A stretch of 64,000 nucleotides of DNA from Asterias amurensis (Eukaryota > Echinodermata > Asteroidea > Forcipulatida > Asteriidae). The DNA lies in the NCBI RefSeq assembly GCF_032118995.1, contig NC_092650.1, forward strand, positions 23,446,001-23,510,000. Direction: 5' to 3'. Positions within the stretch are counted from its first letter, which is position 1; the number at the start of each line of letters is the position of its first letter. A model generated the notes under the pieces. The model was not told the DNA's origin, did not search any database, and saw only the letters and a list, made by a program, of their open reading frames with translations. A program made the translations under genes and the position numbers. Below are positions 39,065 through 50,959 of this stretch, piece by piece.

Positions 39065-42000
39065 CCCATGAATGGAAGTTTGTCTTCAAAGGTGTTGCTG
39101 GGACGGGATTTAAGCTGCATGATCTCTGGACTAAGACAGCCTGGGATAGCGGCTTAGGTGTATATGGACACTATCGAAGCGAACTAAAGTTCAAAGATTG
39201 GAAAACTGGAAAATTGAAAGTCAAACAGGTCAGTAAAGTTGTGTTTGTAGACAAAGACTAAGTAAGGTACTGACAGAAGAGTATTGTACGAAGAGTTGGT
39301 AAGAAAATAACTCGCCTCAGCAGATAACAGATTGATATAAAACTATGCGTCGGTCTAATGAATATGATAAACTGAAATAGACGTCTTGGTTACCACGCAG
39401 CTCGGTATAGTACCCTCTTTGCTAATGAGGTGGGTGCTGTTTTATGGGATCGGAGAGTACATCGCCGCTGTGGTGCGCCTTTCTAGTTTTAAACTAAGAC
39501 ATAATATCACGTGACGCGCTCTAAACCAATCACAACTCAGAGTATTTATCAGGGGTGTTATATTAGCAAACATCCATTGAGATCTGCCTGAAGTGTCATA
39601 TTTAATGAGAAGAAAAAAAATTTATTTCCCGTCGGAAGAGTATCACTCAGTGAGTTTTTTTTTTTAATAACCGATGTAATGCAAAAAATGGCAATCGTTT
39701 TTTCCCCACTAGTTTCTCGTGACCCAGATAGCGGATTGATCTTAATCTAAGGTTGTGCAATATACTTGCAGATAGTTCATAATTCAAAGTTTCCTGTGTT
39801 TGTGTGTTTTTCCACCGCCATAATGAACATAGGTTGATCAGATCATTCTACAATCAAACCTATAGAGTGTTTTACAGCAATCAGTTCGAAAGATATTTCT
39901 ACGCAACATCTCTTATCGCATATACTCAGTACAGGCGCATTTAGGCGTGGAATGAGGTGCATGTTGATCTATTAGCTAGCTAGCTAGTTATAAAGGTATA
40001 TTTTTAGGGAGGGGTGGCACACATCTTTCTAGGTGGGGGGGGGGGGCACTTCGAAACAAGGGCGGACGTGTGACCAAAATCCTATGGTGCCAAATCTGTC
40101 GAAGATGAGCATGAGAGCCACGTGCCCCCCCCCCCCCCCCACTACCCCCAATTTGATCCCTAGCTAGACCAGCATCCAAACCCATTCAAAACAGTTCGCA
40201 GTGGGTATTTGCGCAAAGGGTCTTAATGTAGATCATTATTTGTTTCAACCTCTCCTTTAGGTCAAGCTGTCTTTGTGTATTGAAAAGACTGGTCAAAAAG
40301 TTGAATTGATCTTCAACGGAGTAGACTCTGACATTTCAAGCTGGTTCGCCCAGGAGCGCCTTGTATCCTCTCCATGGAGTGACCTGACATCAACGGCAAA
40401 TACACACTACTTCTCCATCTCTGCAGTTACACTGTACGTGTATACTTCACGATGGGTTTTTATAGACCGTATTGAATATGACGTCACCGTTCAAACATCT
40501 GACCAACAAGATGGCGCCTGTGCGTGGGTGTGTGCGTGCATGTGCCGTATAAATCCATAGATATAGAATTAAAATATTCTGTATCTATGTAGAAATCAAA
40601 CCGGGAATGTTGCGGGCTGCGTGCTGCGATGATGTGCGCGTTTGGACCATGGTTTGGACCATTGATCTCCATTATACTGTGTCAGTATAATGGAGATCAA
40701 TGGTTTGGACGCACATTATACGGTTTGCCCTACAAGATGGCGACTTTTCAAAACAAAAAGGGCAACCTCGTTCCCAGGGGTGATCGATCTCACCGCGCCA
40801 TTTTTTCCCAGCATGCTTGTTCGATCACAACCCCTGGAATCGATACGGCGCGCTGCCCATGGTAGCGAGGCTGCAAAAAAAGGGTTTAGTCAATACGGTC
40901 TATAGCTTGGCTTCCGTATCATTTCATTTGTTCTACCTATAACAACGTTTACCCCTCAATTGCTATACTAACAGATACATCAACACCCATTTTCCCCTTT
41001 TTACTGAAACTTGATTATGCCAGAGCCAAACCTCTTCCATCTTTAGCACCTTATAAACCCTTATAATGTTCTGTATAATTGGGTCTTGGAATAATTAATA
41101 ACTTCAATAACCTATAGACAAATCCTGTCGCGCAAGTGCTGGGCGCAGCCATGGGTGCCGCGCGCGGCGCACCACTGCTGTGGTGTCTACGTGCCTATAA
41201 AATTAATGTTGTGCACAAAAAAGACATGGAAAAATCGTTTTCATTTTCACTTTTTATGGAAATTGAATGTATTCCTCGACAATCTATGCGATTTCTCTAC
41301 ATGATATAACGATGTACTACATTCTTGATTTTTTTTTTAAAATTAAGCACAAAGTAAAATGCTGGGATTCTGACTAACTGTAACGCATTTTAGCGACTTT
41401 TATGCAGTTAACGTGTCTTTTCGATCCTCCTAAACTCACCTAAGACAATCACCGTTTTTAAGATGATTCGGTTTCTATTTAGTTGCAAATATTTGTGGTC
41501 AGTGATCTTCATTAGTATTATTATTATGATGTCCTGGCAAGGGAATTGTGTAAGTCGTTGAGGCAAAACATTAAACTTCCATAAAGGGTGAAAAGAAACA
41601 TGATTTCCTCATGTCTTTGTGCACAAAACTAGGCACATGTACACCTCAGCAATGGCGCGCGGTGCTCAACACTGCGCGCCTGAATTGGTGTATAAATGAG
41701 TTTGATAGACACGTGCGCTTTATAAAACTTCGATATACTATCCTTTTTTTCACAGAACTCGAGAAAGTACCGAGTACACAGTGGCTACACACATACATCG
41801 GTCGCGGTGTGTAGGTGTACGACCACAATGAATATTCTTTATCTCCGATTGATAACGCTTTGCAGTACCCGCAGCTAAAGCATACGATTCGAACTGCCTC
41901 TATGCCTGTGATTTTGATCACAGGACTCGGGAAAGCACCGAGTGTACACAGTGCTTACACACATCGGTGTATGGTTAGAAACCAAAATTAGTATTCCTTA

Positions 42001-44982
42001 TCCCCGATGCAAATTTAACACCCATTATAACATGGCGGCATCCGCTTCTAAAACTTATATAGTTCAAATTGCCCCAAGCTCGGTGGTCTAGTTGGTGAGA
42101 CACTGCTCTAGAATTACAAAGGTCGTGGGTTCGAATCCCAACCGAGTGATATGCCTGTGATTTGTTTTCACATGAATTGGGGAAAGTATTGAATATACAG
42201 TGCTAACACACATCGGTGTTAGAGTAGGTCCAAAGTTAATACTGATTACTCTCTTGTTATCCATGCTTTACAGTGGGATGTATTGGCGGCAGTTCTACAT
42301 CAGCAGAGTTAACGTGGACTGTGACGTAGGCAGTGGCTGGATGGTGGTGATAGAGTCCGAATTTGATTCTGTTTGTCCATGGGAGAAATATTTCGACAGT
42401 TACCCTGTTATACTCTGTATGTATAACACAAGCAGTGAACCCACGTCATGGGGTGATGCAAGAACAGGTAGGCCACCTAAAGATTTTATTTCCCGTGTTT
42501 GGATGCAGCAATTAAAATTTGGTTTGCATAAGCGAAAGCATTTGGAAAGGTTACATGTTGGTTAATGATGGCTAAAAATATTTTGTTTTAAATTTAAGGA
42601 ACATTACATTTAATTGGTAAGAGCAAAAACTCGTCTAAGATTACAGACTTACACAAACAATACATGGTCTAATGATTATGATAGTACAAGACATCCGTCG
42701 AGATATGTTCTGTCTGAAATGTCATATTTGATGAGAAATAAATAAAACTACTTTTCTTTGAGTTTATTGCTCAGTGAGCGTTTTATTAATTGTTAAAATC
42801 AATGTCACGCAAAAAGGTGTTATTTTCTCGTGACCTAGGTGGCCGATTAATCTCAAACTTCAACAGATTTATCAGTTAATGCAATGGTGGATTACTTTAA
42901 AGTACTACAACGGCTGTTTTGTTAGCAAAAAACAATTCTGTAAAGTTCCTTTAAGAAAGTCTTTTACGGCTGTCGGCGTTAGGAACTGTTGCTTAAAATA
43001 CTTTTGTAGGAACAGAGTTTGTTCTGATTGGCTGGTTGGCCAATCTTTTGAACAGCTCGCACCCTTTTGAAATAATTTCCTTGTGGGGACCATTGTTGCA
43101 TATAGAAGAACGCTGTGTAGTAGGAGCGCTGTGGGGTTCGAAGTGGTCCCCAGAATCTGAAATCGCGAAAGAATTGGGGAGGTCTCTCCATAAGGCACAA
43201 TGGCGCAGCAATCCAGCCGTAGCCATAACCGATATGGATAGGGCGTACGGGCCAGAAACTGTGTGATGATAAACGGGCACCAAGTTCAAGATCCGAGCAA
43301 ACAAACTTAAGTTCAAAACGGGAATAGAAAAAGAAAGAAAAAAAACGTATTTAGCGTCATCCCTTTTTGAAAAAAAAGAGGGAGGATGGCCCCTTTTTGC
43401 GAAAAAGCCGCCCGACTCATTTTTTTTTATGACAAACGGTTGGGCTTTTTAAAACTTTGGGTTCGAATCCCACCCGAGTAACATGCCTGTGATATTTTTT
43501 CACAGGAATCGGGAAAGTACTGAGTATACAGTGCTAACACACATCGGTGTATGGGTAAAAAAACAAAATTAAAACTTGTTTCGTTGTTGCTGAGATTGTT
43601 ATAGGCACTATAGACACCTTTGGTTAATGGCAATCTTCCCCCGTGTACACAAACAAACTTGTGAACATTTGAACTCAATTGGTCGTCGAAGTTGCAAGAA
43701 TGTAATAACAAAACAAAAACATTTGTTGCACAAGTTGCGTGCTTTCAGATGCTTGATATCGAGCCCCTCAGCCGAGGTCTCGAAATCAGTACAAATATTT
43801 CATTGAGATATTACTTCTTTCTCAAAAACTACGCTTATTCAGAGGGAGCCGTTCTTTCACAATGTTTAACCTATCAACATCTCTCCATTGCTCGTTACCG
43901 AAAAAAGTTTGAATGTATGCTAAAAAAATTGAGTAATTATCAATAGTGTCCAGTGCCTTTAAAATATAAAAAAAGGGAACAAAGAGGCGGCCTCTTTAAA
44001 GCAAGCCGACGGACGCTTTACTTGTATTTGACCTAATACCTGTTGCAATTAAACTGCTTATACCAACCACAAAGAGACCTACAATATAAACGCAAACAAA
44101 CTAGTGAAAGGCCTGACGAATCACACTCTTTCTCGAAGGCTAATTAAAATATGACAACTCAACACAAAGAAACGGGATACTGGTGTAACAGAAGCGATCA
44201 AGTGGAAATAATGAAAAGGGAGCAAGGCGGAAAGCACGCAGCAAACGCAAGTGGTAACAATGACGGAGATATAAGAGGATGACCGTATTAATTACTTGTT
44301 CGTCCTCTTCCTACCTCTAATTAATGTCTTTTGTGTTGCAAACTTCTTGTAGTCAAGCCATGGAGGAAGGAAATGGTCAAACCAGCCCCCCTTTCTTCTA
44401 TACCTCCCCCTTCATCCCCGTCTTCCTTGTTCAACCCCCTTCCTTTTTCCTGTGTGCGTCTGCCCCCTCTCTTTTCCATTTATTTTCTCTTGACTGCTTC
44501 TGGTACACCAGGGCCCAATTTCATAGAGCTGCTAAGCACAACAAATTGCTTAGCATGAAATTTCATCCTTTATAAAAAACAGGATTGCCAACCAAATTTC
44601 CATTTGTTGCATGGTGCTTGTTACTGGTATTCAGCTGTTGTTTGCTTACCCTAAAAATCACTTGGAAAATTGGTTGGTAATTCTGTTTTTATCAACGGAG
44701 AAATTTCATGCTAAGCAAATTTGTTTGCTAAAGGAATTTGACTCGACTCAAAACGAAATTGAATGGCAGAATTCTGAATTTGATATGCAGTAACAACTGG
44801 AGATGCAAAACAGCTTTAATTCGAACGCATGAAAATTAAATTGACTGCTCATTTGCCGAATTTGACCGAGAAAACCTATATCAAGAAGTCTTTGACTAAA
44901 CTGACTTCTTCTTTTTAATTATGTTACTCCAGCTGGAACTTTAGGAACGGCAGACTACTTGAGCATCCACATCAAAACTTAG
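39065..44982 (+). CDS. Paralogue of the secreted PAN-domain gene, 3' four exons only
   Basis: Model: exons 39065..39228, 40261..40433, 42274..42467, 44933..44982 (stop TAG 44980-44982), 581 nt in one frame, phases 1/0/2/1 identical to exons 3-6 of the gene at 52715-63557. They encode about 193 aa: HEWKFVFKGVAGTGFKLHDL..., VKLSLCIEKTGQKVELIFNG, SSWFAQERLVSSPWSDL, GMYWRQFYISRVNVDCDVGS, then CPWEKYFDSYPVILCMY and the ending ADYLSIHIKT. I do not recognise this domain. Its alternating hydrophobic strands, conserved Trp and Cys pairs resemble an extracellular beta-rich fold. The second exon donor is read three codons further than in the paralogue to reach GTACGT. No PAN or signal-peptide exon was found between 34.5 and 39.0 kb, so the gene is either 5'-truncated or uses exons I could not see. 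Confidence 0.7.
39913..40220. mobile_element. MITE relative with poly-G/poly-C insertion
   Basis: Outer parts TCTTATCGCATATACTCAGT ... GGAATGAGGTGCATGTTG and CTAGACCAGCATCC ... GTATTTGCGC match the short MITE family at 33148 and 45335. The middle holds G and C homopolymers (about 40036-40046, 40126-40140). Confidence 0.55.
40461..40905. mobile_element. MITE with TATAGACCGTATTGA ends
   Basis: Inverted ends TATAGACCGTATTGA and TCAATACGGTCTATA bound about 445 bp in an intron of the PAN-gene paralogue. A perfect small hairpin (40659-40703) is nested inside. Confidence 0.7.
40659..40703. repeat. Perfect 21-bp stem hairpin, 3-base loop
   Basis: CCATTGATCTCCATTATACT-G, loop TGT, then the exact complement. 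It is flanked on both sides by GGTTTGGAC (40651-40659 and 40702-40710, overlapping the stem ends by a base or two). Confidence 0.85.
42072..42240 (+). mobile_element. tRNA-derived SINE
   Basis: Head GGTGGTCTAGTTGGTGAGAC (A-box) and GTGGGTTCGAATCCCAACC (B-box), then ATGCCTGTGAT and a TACAGTGCTAACACACATCGG tail. Related copies at about 43448-43560 (headless) and 49065-49220, and tail fragments near 41790-41965. It lies in an intron of the PAN-gene paralogue. Confidence 0.8.
43448..43560 (+). mobile_element. SINE fragment (head truncated)
   Basis: Starts at about the B-box (GGGTTCGAATCCCACCCGAG) and continues through GCCTGTGATATTTTTTCACA and the ACACATCGGTGTATGGG end. Same family as 49065-49220. 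Confidence 0.75.
43605..43961. mobile_element. TTAA MITE, diverged
   Basis: Left end GGCACTATAGACACCTTTGG and right end CAATAGTGTCCAGTGCCTTT-AA, with the central GAGGTCTCGAAATC and GAGGGAGCCGTTCTTTCACA motifs. Confidence 0.75.
44511..44882. mobile_element. Composite of two MITE families
   Basis: Left: a CAGGGCCCAATTTCATAGAG element, running to ATTTCATGCTAAGCAAATTT. Its right terminus is replaced from about 44724 by the right half of a TATAGG-family element (GGAATTTGACTCGACTCAAA ... TTGACCGAGAAAACCTATA). Confidence 0.7.
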
Positions 44983-45047
44983 TGGGACCAGCCGAGGGAG
45001 CGTATCCGCAATGATCGTGCACTAGTGGAAGACTTTGGACCGCTACG

Positions 45048-45197
45048 GGTGCGTTTTGGCGACCCAAATCAAAGCCCAACCGAGTCAACAAGTCGGTTAC
45101 CGTTTTGTCTGAAAAGTGTCGTGACTGCGGATGAACCGAGCACCGAAAACGCTCAACGATGACCAAAAGTTCATGGTTTGGGTCGCCAAAACGCACC
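45048..45197. mobile_element. 150-bp MITE, GTGCGTTTTGGCGACC family, copy 2
   Basis: Ends GGTGCGTTTTGGCGACCC and GGGTCGCCAAAACGCACC. Its interior (AAAGCCCAACCGAGTCAACA) is the reverse complement of the interior of the copy at 23742-23895. Confidence 0.85.
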
Positions 45198-45334
45198 TCA
45201 AGTGGCAGCATACTTCCCCATGTAAATTTCCATATACCTTTTGGCAAATACCCATTTCCCAAGCGCTAACTGTTTAATGATACATTGCAAGCTGGTTCTT
45301 TCTTCAATCCTAACGCGCGAGTACCTAGTATTTT

Positions 45335-45490
45335 GCGATAAGGTCCATCGCAATGAACTCGGTACGGGCACGTTAGGCGTGGAATGAGGTGAATGCTGGT
45401 CCATTTAGCAATCAAGTTTAAGCCCTAGCTAGACCAGCATGCACCACATTCTTCAGAAAGCACTTGCGCAATAGGAATTTGCTAAAAGGT
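45335..45490. mobile_element. Short MITE relative, GCGATAAGGTCC end
   Basis: Begins GCGATAAGGTCCATCGC and ends GAATTTGCTAAAAGGT, with GGAATGAGGTGAATGCTGGT and its inverted partner ACCAGCATGCACCACATTC inside. Confidence 0.7.
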
Positions 45491-45644
45491 TGACTGTTTA
45501 CGTACTTCAGTCTGCAGCCACCTTATAGCGTCTTTTTATAAACGTCTCCCATTGGCGTCGCATGCACGGTGAATCTCTTGTTGTAGACGCATTTTGATTG
45601 CATATATGATCTAGATTGGACGCTCTTACACACCGACCTTGGCT

Positions 45645-45832
45645 TAATTTAATAGAGCTGCTTAAACACAGAAAGAAGCTAAGCATAACAAAATGACGCT
45701 TACCAGAATAAGGTCACCAGCCAAACAAGTACAGTACAAGTATTTGTGACTGGTATCCTGCTCATTTCTGATTAGCAGACATTTTGCTGAGCAATATTTC
45801 CGCTCGACCGATCCTATGAAATTGGGCCCTGT
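45645..45832. mobile_element. CAGGGCCCAATTTCATAG-family MITE, diverged
   Basis: Left end TTTAATAGAGCTGCTTAA is degraded; the right end CCTATGAAATTGGGCCCTG is intact. Confidence 0.6.
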
Positions 45833-45921
45833 TTTTGCTGTGTACTGTAATCACCGACGGTGAAGAGTTGTTTGTTAGGTTGAAACATATATTGAAGACA
45901 AAAATAATCGACTTTTATTAA

Positions 45922-46299
45922 AGACAGTGGATACTATTGGTAATTGTCAAAGACTAGTCCTCACAGTTGGTGTATCTCAACATATGCATAAAATAACAAA
46001 CCTATGAAAATTTGAGCTCAAACGGTCGTCGAAGTTGCGAGATAATAATGAAAGAAAAAACCTCCATGTCACACGAAGTTGTGTGCTTTTTGATGCTTGA
46101 TTTCGAGACCTCAAATTCTAAACTTGAGGTCTCGAAATCAAATTTGTGGACAATTACTTCTTTCTCGAAAACTACGTCACTTCAGAGGGAGCTGTTTCTC
46201 ACAATGTTTTATACCATCAACCTCTCCCCATTACTCGTAATCAAGAAAGGTTTTATGCTAATAATTATTTTGAGTAATTACCAATAGTGTCCACTGCCT
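45922..46299. mobile_element. Full-length TTAA MITE
   Basis: Flanked by TTAA at 45918-45921 and 46300-46303. It has ends of the AGGCAGTGGACAC type and a complete central palindrome. The 91-residue ORF inside derives from the repeat. Confidence 0.9.
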
Positions 46300-46499
46300 T
46301 TAAAGCTTGGAAACGAAATGGGCTGATTGGTGTTGTGCAAAAAATGACAGGACAACTTGGAAAACAAACGATTATAACCGATGGGTGTGTGTAGTTATTT
46401 TGATGAACCCAAGTGCCTGAAAATGATTGTTTTGTAAAAAGTGTTAATATTTAGTTATTAATTAGTTTTAAAAAAGTATTTTAAAAACTAAATAAATAA

Positions 46500-47447
46500 A
46501 TAATGATAATGATAATGATAATGATAATGATAATGATAATGATAATGATAATGATAATGATAATGATAATGATAATGATAATGATAATGATAATGATAAT
46601 GATAATGATAATGATAATGATAATGATAATGATAATGATAATGATAATGATAATGATAATGATAATGATAATGATAATGATAATGATAATGATAATGATA
46701 ATGATAATGATAATGATAATGATAATGATAATGATAATGATAATGATAATGATAATGATAATGATAATGATAATGATAATGATAATGATAATGATAATGA
46801 TAATGATAATGATAATGATAATGATAATGATAATGATAATGATAATGATAATGATAATGATAATGATAATGATAATGATAATGATAATGATAATGATAAT
46901 GATAATGATAATGATAATGATAATGATAATGATAATGATAATGATAATGATAATGATAATGATAATGATAATGATAATGATAATGATAATGATAATGATA
47001 ATGATAATGATAATGATAATGATAATGATAATGATAATGATAATGATAATGATAATGATAATGATAATGATAATGATAATGATAATGATAATGATAATGA
47101 TAATGATAATGATAATGATAATGATAATGATAATGATAATGATAATGATAATGATAATGATAATGATAATGATAATGATAATGATAATGATAATGATAAT
47201 GATAATGATAATGATAATGATAATGATAATGATAATGATAATGATAATGATAATGATAATGATAATGATAATGATAATGATAATGATAATGATAATGATA
47301 ATGATAATGATAATGATAATGATAATGATAATGATAATGATAATGATAATGATAATGATAATGATAATGATAATGATAATGATAATGATAATGATAATGA
47401 TAATGATAATGATAATGATAATGATAATGATAATGATAATGATAATG

Positions 47448-47478
<31 letters not shown>
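46500..47478. repeat. (GATAAT)n array, about 162 units
   Basis: A perfect hexamer array. On the minus strand it is (TTATCA)n, one transition away from (TTA)2. The right flank read on the minus strand is GCGCATTACAAGTCTAGTAA, like an L2/CR1-type terminus that runs into the array. The Met-Ile, Ser-Leu and poly-Ile frames are artefacts. Confidence 0.97.
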
Positions 47479-47479
47479 C

Positions 47480-48354
47480 AATTACTAGACTTGTAATGCG
47501 CACATATGCACCCTGCTGGGTTTTCAAATAGTTATGAGACTGTTGTGGTTGGAAAATAACGGGACTGTTTGGGGAAAAAAAAAGAAAGTTTATTCTGATA
47601 CTTTGAAATAAGCACAAGAAACAACAGACATAGGATGCTCAATCGTCGTTGAAAACACTCATTTTAAGTAGTAAATAAAATTAAAAAAACGTTTAGTTTT
47701 TGGGGTCGTTTTTAAAAGTCGTGTATAGATTCTTTCCAATTTCCAGGGGCGCAAAAGACTCCGGACTTTGAGATAATTTGTATTTGTATTTGTATTTGCA
47801 CACATTTATTTCATTGCTGCCCTACATTTAAACTTACACATTTTACAAAGTTTTATAAATATATTCAAATTATGAGTAGTTTACAATATTACTTAGTATC
47901 TTAGGATATGAAAGTTTACAATGATTTAGATAGTTATATATTATATCCCTCCTCTTTTTGCAATAAGCCCCACCTTCAATTTACCATGTGGTGTCAAAAT
48001 TCACAAATAGTAATAATGAACAAATATTATTACTTTAAAGGTAAAGAGGAGAGGGGTTCTCAAAATTATTTTTATTACTCACACTTAATTCCATTGTTTT
48101 CAAACAAAGTATATACATAACCTATTACTGCGCTGTAAAAAAAACAAGCTATTTAAAATACTATAATTTCATGTAACACACAACATGTTTCTATGCACTG
48201 AGTAACGTTGACGCGTATAAAATCGTTATAAACTCTTGAAGCGAAAAGCTAGTTTAATTCCCCGTGTAAAAAATTTCCCTTTGGAATTTAAGTCCGAAAT
48301 ATGTGGTAAACTAAAAAATAGTAGTTATGTATTATGCTAATTTTTGAAAAAAAA
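47480..48354. other. Intergenic, no gene recognised
   Basis: AT-rich. It contains a short TTTGTATTTGTATTTGTATT run near 47777-47798 and no credible ORF. Confidence 0.5.
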
Positions 48355-48718
48355 TTAGGCATTGCATTTACGTTTGGTAATATTGTCAAAGACCAGTGTT
48401 TCCACTTTGTGTATCCCATCATAAGCATAAAATAACAAGCCTGTGATCATTTCATCGAAGTTGCGAGAAAACTATGAAAGAAAAAATAGCCTTGTTGGAC
48501 GAATTTGTGTGCTTTCAGATAAGAATAAAAGACTTCTAGCTAGAAGTATTTTATTAGATTTATGAGAAATTACCTCTTTCTCAAAAACTACGTTACTTCA
48601 GGGGGAGCCGTTTCCCACAATGTGTTTTACTATCAGCAGCTCTCCAAAGCTAGTTACCAAGTCAGTTTTTAAGCTAATATTTGTTTTGAGTAATTACCAA
48701 ACGTGTACCTTCCCTTTA
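48355..48718. mobile_element. TTAA MITE, AGGCCCTGTACACG subfamily
   Basis: Internal ACGTTTGGTAATATTGTC and right end TTACCAAACGTGTACCTTCC match the outer element downstream of both HNMT genes. It is not interrupted here, so it shows the original state (GTTACTTCAGGGGGAGCCG) of the nested site. Confidence 0.8.
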
Positions 48719-48844
48719 AGATTTCATTAAAACCTCTGAACTTCCTTTGTAGGAGTATGCAGCTCAAGCAACCAACTATAAAGGGCGGGAAAATGAGATG
48801 TATGCAGCGCGCCCTCTCAGTTCTTGTTGGGGCTGGTTTTCTTT

Positions 48845-49362
48845 AAAGGCAATGGCGTTCGGTACCAGTATTCTCACTTTTAGTGTTTCCCAACTTATGC
48901 ATCAAATAACGAATCGCCGAAAAAATTGGACTGACTTGGTCATCAAAATGTGCAAGCGAACAGTGACAGAAAAAATACCCTTGTACCACAAATTTGTGTG
49001 CTTTCAGATGCCTTGTATAAGGCTTCAGCTGTCCGTTGAGTGAGAAATTACCTCTAGCTGCCGGGCAACCTCGGTAGTCTAGTTGGTAAGACACTGCTCT
49101 AGAATTGCAAGGGTCGTGGGTTCGAATCCCACCCGAGTAACATGCCTGTGATATTTTTTCACAGGACTCGGGAAAGTACTGAGTATACAGTGCTAACACA
49201 CATCGGTGTATGGGTATAAACCAAAATTAATATACCTATTGCTAAATACGGACTTTTCACAAAGTTTTATAATATCAACATCTCATTACTCGTTACAAAG
49301 TAAGTTTTTTTTTTTTTTCTTTTTTTTTTATAGTAATAACCAATAATGTTCAGTGCCTTTAA
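48845..49362. mobile_element. TTAA MITE carrying a nested SINE
   Basis: MITE left part (TTTAAAGGCAATGGCGTTCG ... GAGAAATTACCTCT) and right part (CACAAAGTTTTATAATATCA ... AATGTTCAGTGCCTTTAA) are separated by a SINE. The ORFs here are repeat-derived. Confidence 0.75.
49065..49220 (+). mobile_element. tRNA-derived SINE inside a MITE
   Basis: Best copy of this SINE: A-box TAGTCTAGTTGGTAAGAC, B-box GTGGGTTCGAATCCCACC, hairpin CCTGTGA / TCACAGG, end ACACATCGGTGTATGGGTA. The acceptor stem CTCGG / CCGAG pairs but there is no proper anticodon arm, so it is not a working tRNA gene. Confidence 0.85.
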
Positions 49363-49631
49363 GTAGATTGTATTATTTGGCAAGTCTAGAAACGTATAAT
49401 AAATGTGTTTGCAAGAATAGTCATTGTTTCCAGAATGGAGTGTCATTTCTGCAGCAGTTTCACGCCTTTGGTTTGGCATTATAGATAGCACAGCATTGGA
49501 AAAAGGGATAAATAAACAATGTATGTCTGTCTGAATAATGTAATCGAATAAATTATTTGATCGTTCTACGTATCATAAACTAACGCTTTCCTTAGACCAA
49601 CTCGCACAACTCAAGGCAATATGCCCCTTAA

Positions 49632-49985
49632 AGGCAGTGGACACTATTAATAATTACTCGAAATGGTGACGAGTAATTGGGAGAGGTTGATATAAAACAT
49701 TGTGAGAAACGGATCCCTCTGAAGTGCCATAGTTTTCGAGGAAGAATAAATTTTCCACGAATTCGATTTCGAGACCTCAGATTTAGAACTTGGAGGTCTC
49801 GAAATTAACTATCTAAATGCACACAACTTCGTGTGACAAGAGTGTTTTTTTCTTTCATTATTATCTCGCAAGTTCGATGACCGATTGAGCTAAAATGTTC
49901 ACAGGTTTATTGTTTTATGCATATGTTGAGTAACACCAACTGTAAAAGCTATGTCTTTGACAATTACAAATAGTGTTCACTGCCT
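49632..49985. mobile_element. TTAA MITE (inverted orientation)
   Basis: Flanked by TTAA at 49628-49631 and 49986-49989. It is the AGGCAGTGGACAC family read in the opposite direction to the copy at 11091. Confidence 0.88.
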
Positions 49986-50264
49986 TTAAATGACGCGAGT
50001 TGATTTTGTTAAACTCTAAACTCTCACTGCTTCTTGTTCTTGAAATAGGATAGGCGGGAAATTTTCGCGTACATTATTTATAGCCGATTATTCCGTTAAG
50101 ACCAAGCGCATCATAAATTCTCACACAAGGTTTTTAGAAACATGTAGCCTTTACAGATGGATGTAACTAGGCAACGAAAATTAACCCATCAATTTATTCA
50201 TGAGGCCGAATGGGGTCTTACGCTGCCGGATTGAGTCTCGCAAAAGTAATGGTTAGCTTCTTAA

Positions 50265-50630
50265 AGGCAGTGGACACTATTGGTAATTACTCAAAATAAT
50301 TATTCGCATAAAACCTTTCTTGGTGACAAGTAATGGAGAGAGGTTGGTGGTATAAAACATTGTGAGAAACCGCTCCCTCTGAAGTGCCATAGTTTTGGAG
50401 AAAGAAGTAATTTTCCACTAATTTGATTTCGAGACCTCAAGTTTAGAACTTGAGGTCTCGAAATCAACCATCTAAACGCACACAACTTCGTGTGACAAGG
50501 GTGTTTTCTTCTTTCATTATTATCTCGCAACTTTGATGACCGATTGAGCTCAAATTTTCACAGGTTTGTTATTGTAAAGGCTGTACTGTGAAGGCTAGTC
50601 TTTGACAATTACCAATAGTGTCCACTGCCT
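50265..50630. mobile_element. TTAA MITE (inverted orientation), first of a chain
   Basis: Flanked by TTAA at 50261-50264 and 50631-50634; the right TTAA is also the left TTAA of the next element. Confidence 0.9.
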
Positions 50631-50634
50631 TTAA

Positions 50635-50955
50635 AGGATGTGGGTACTTTTTGTAACACAAAACGCAATGTCCACAGATTTACATTAAATTAACACCGTT
50701 TGAAGATAATGATAGTAGAAAGCTTACCACAAAATATTAGTTGCTGAGGTGCTGTAGTTTTTGAGAAATGAGTAAAACAATGTTATGAAAATACGTTTTT
50801 ACATGCTAAAATAATTTTCGTCTCCGAAAAAAAACCGGCCCTCAGCATGTGATATTTTCAGGAAAGCTTTCTACCATTATTATCTTCAAACTGTGTAGTT
50901 TAGTGAAAATCTGTGGACATAGTGTTTTTTATTCCACAAAAAGTACATAGACCCT
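50635..50955. mobile_element. TTAA MITE, GGATGTGGGTACTTTTTG family
   Basis: Left end AGGATGTGGGTACTTTTTG, right end AAAAAGTACATAGACCCT, TTAA at 50631-50634 and 50956-50959. Long imperfect arms include GAAGATAATGATAG / CTACCATTATTATCTTC. Confidence 0.88.
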
Positions 50956-50959
50956 TTAA

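Noticed and set aside
46468..47617. Long Ser-Leu, Met-Ile and poly-Ile frames
   Set aside because: Artefacts of the GATAAT array.
49065..49140. Functional tRNA gene
   Set aside because: A and B boxes and a good T-arm are present, but the anticodon arm is poor and the sequence continues into a repeated SINE body.
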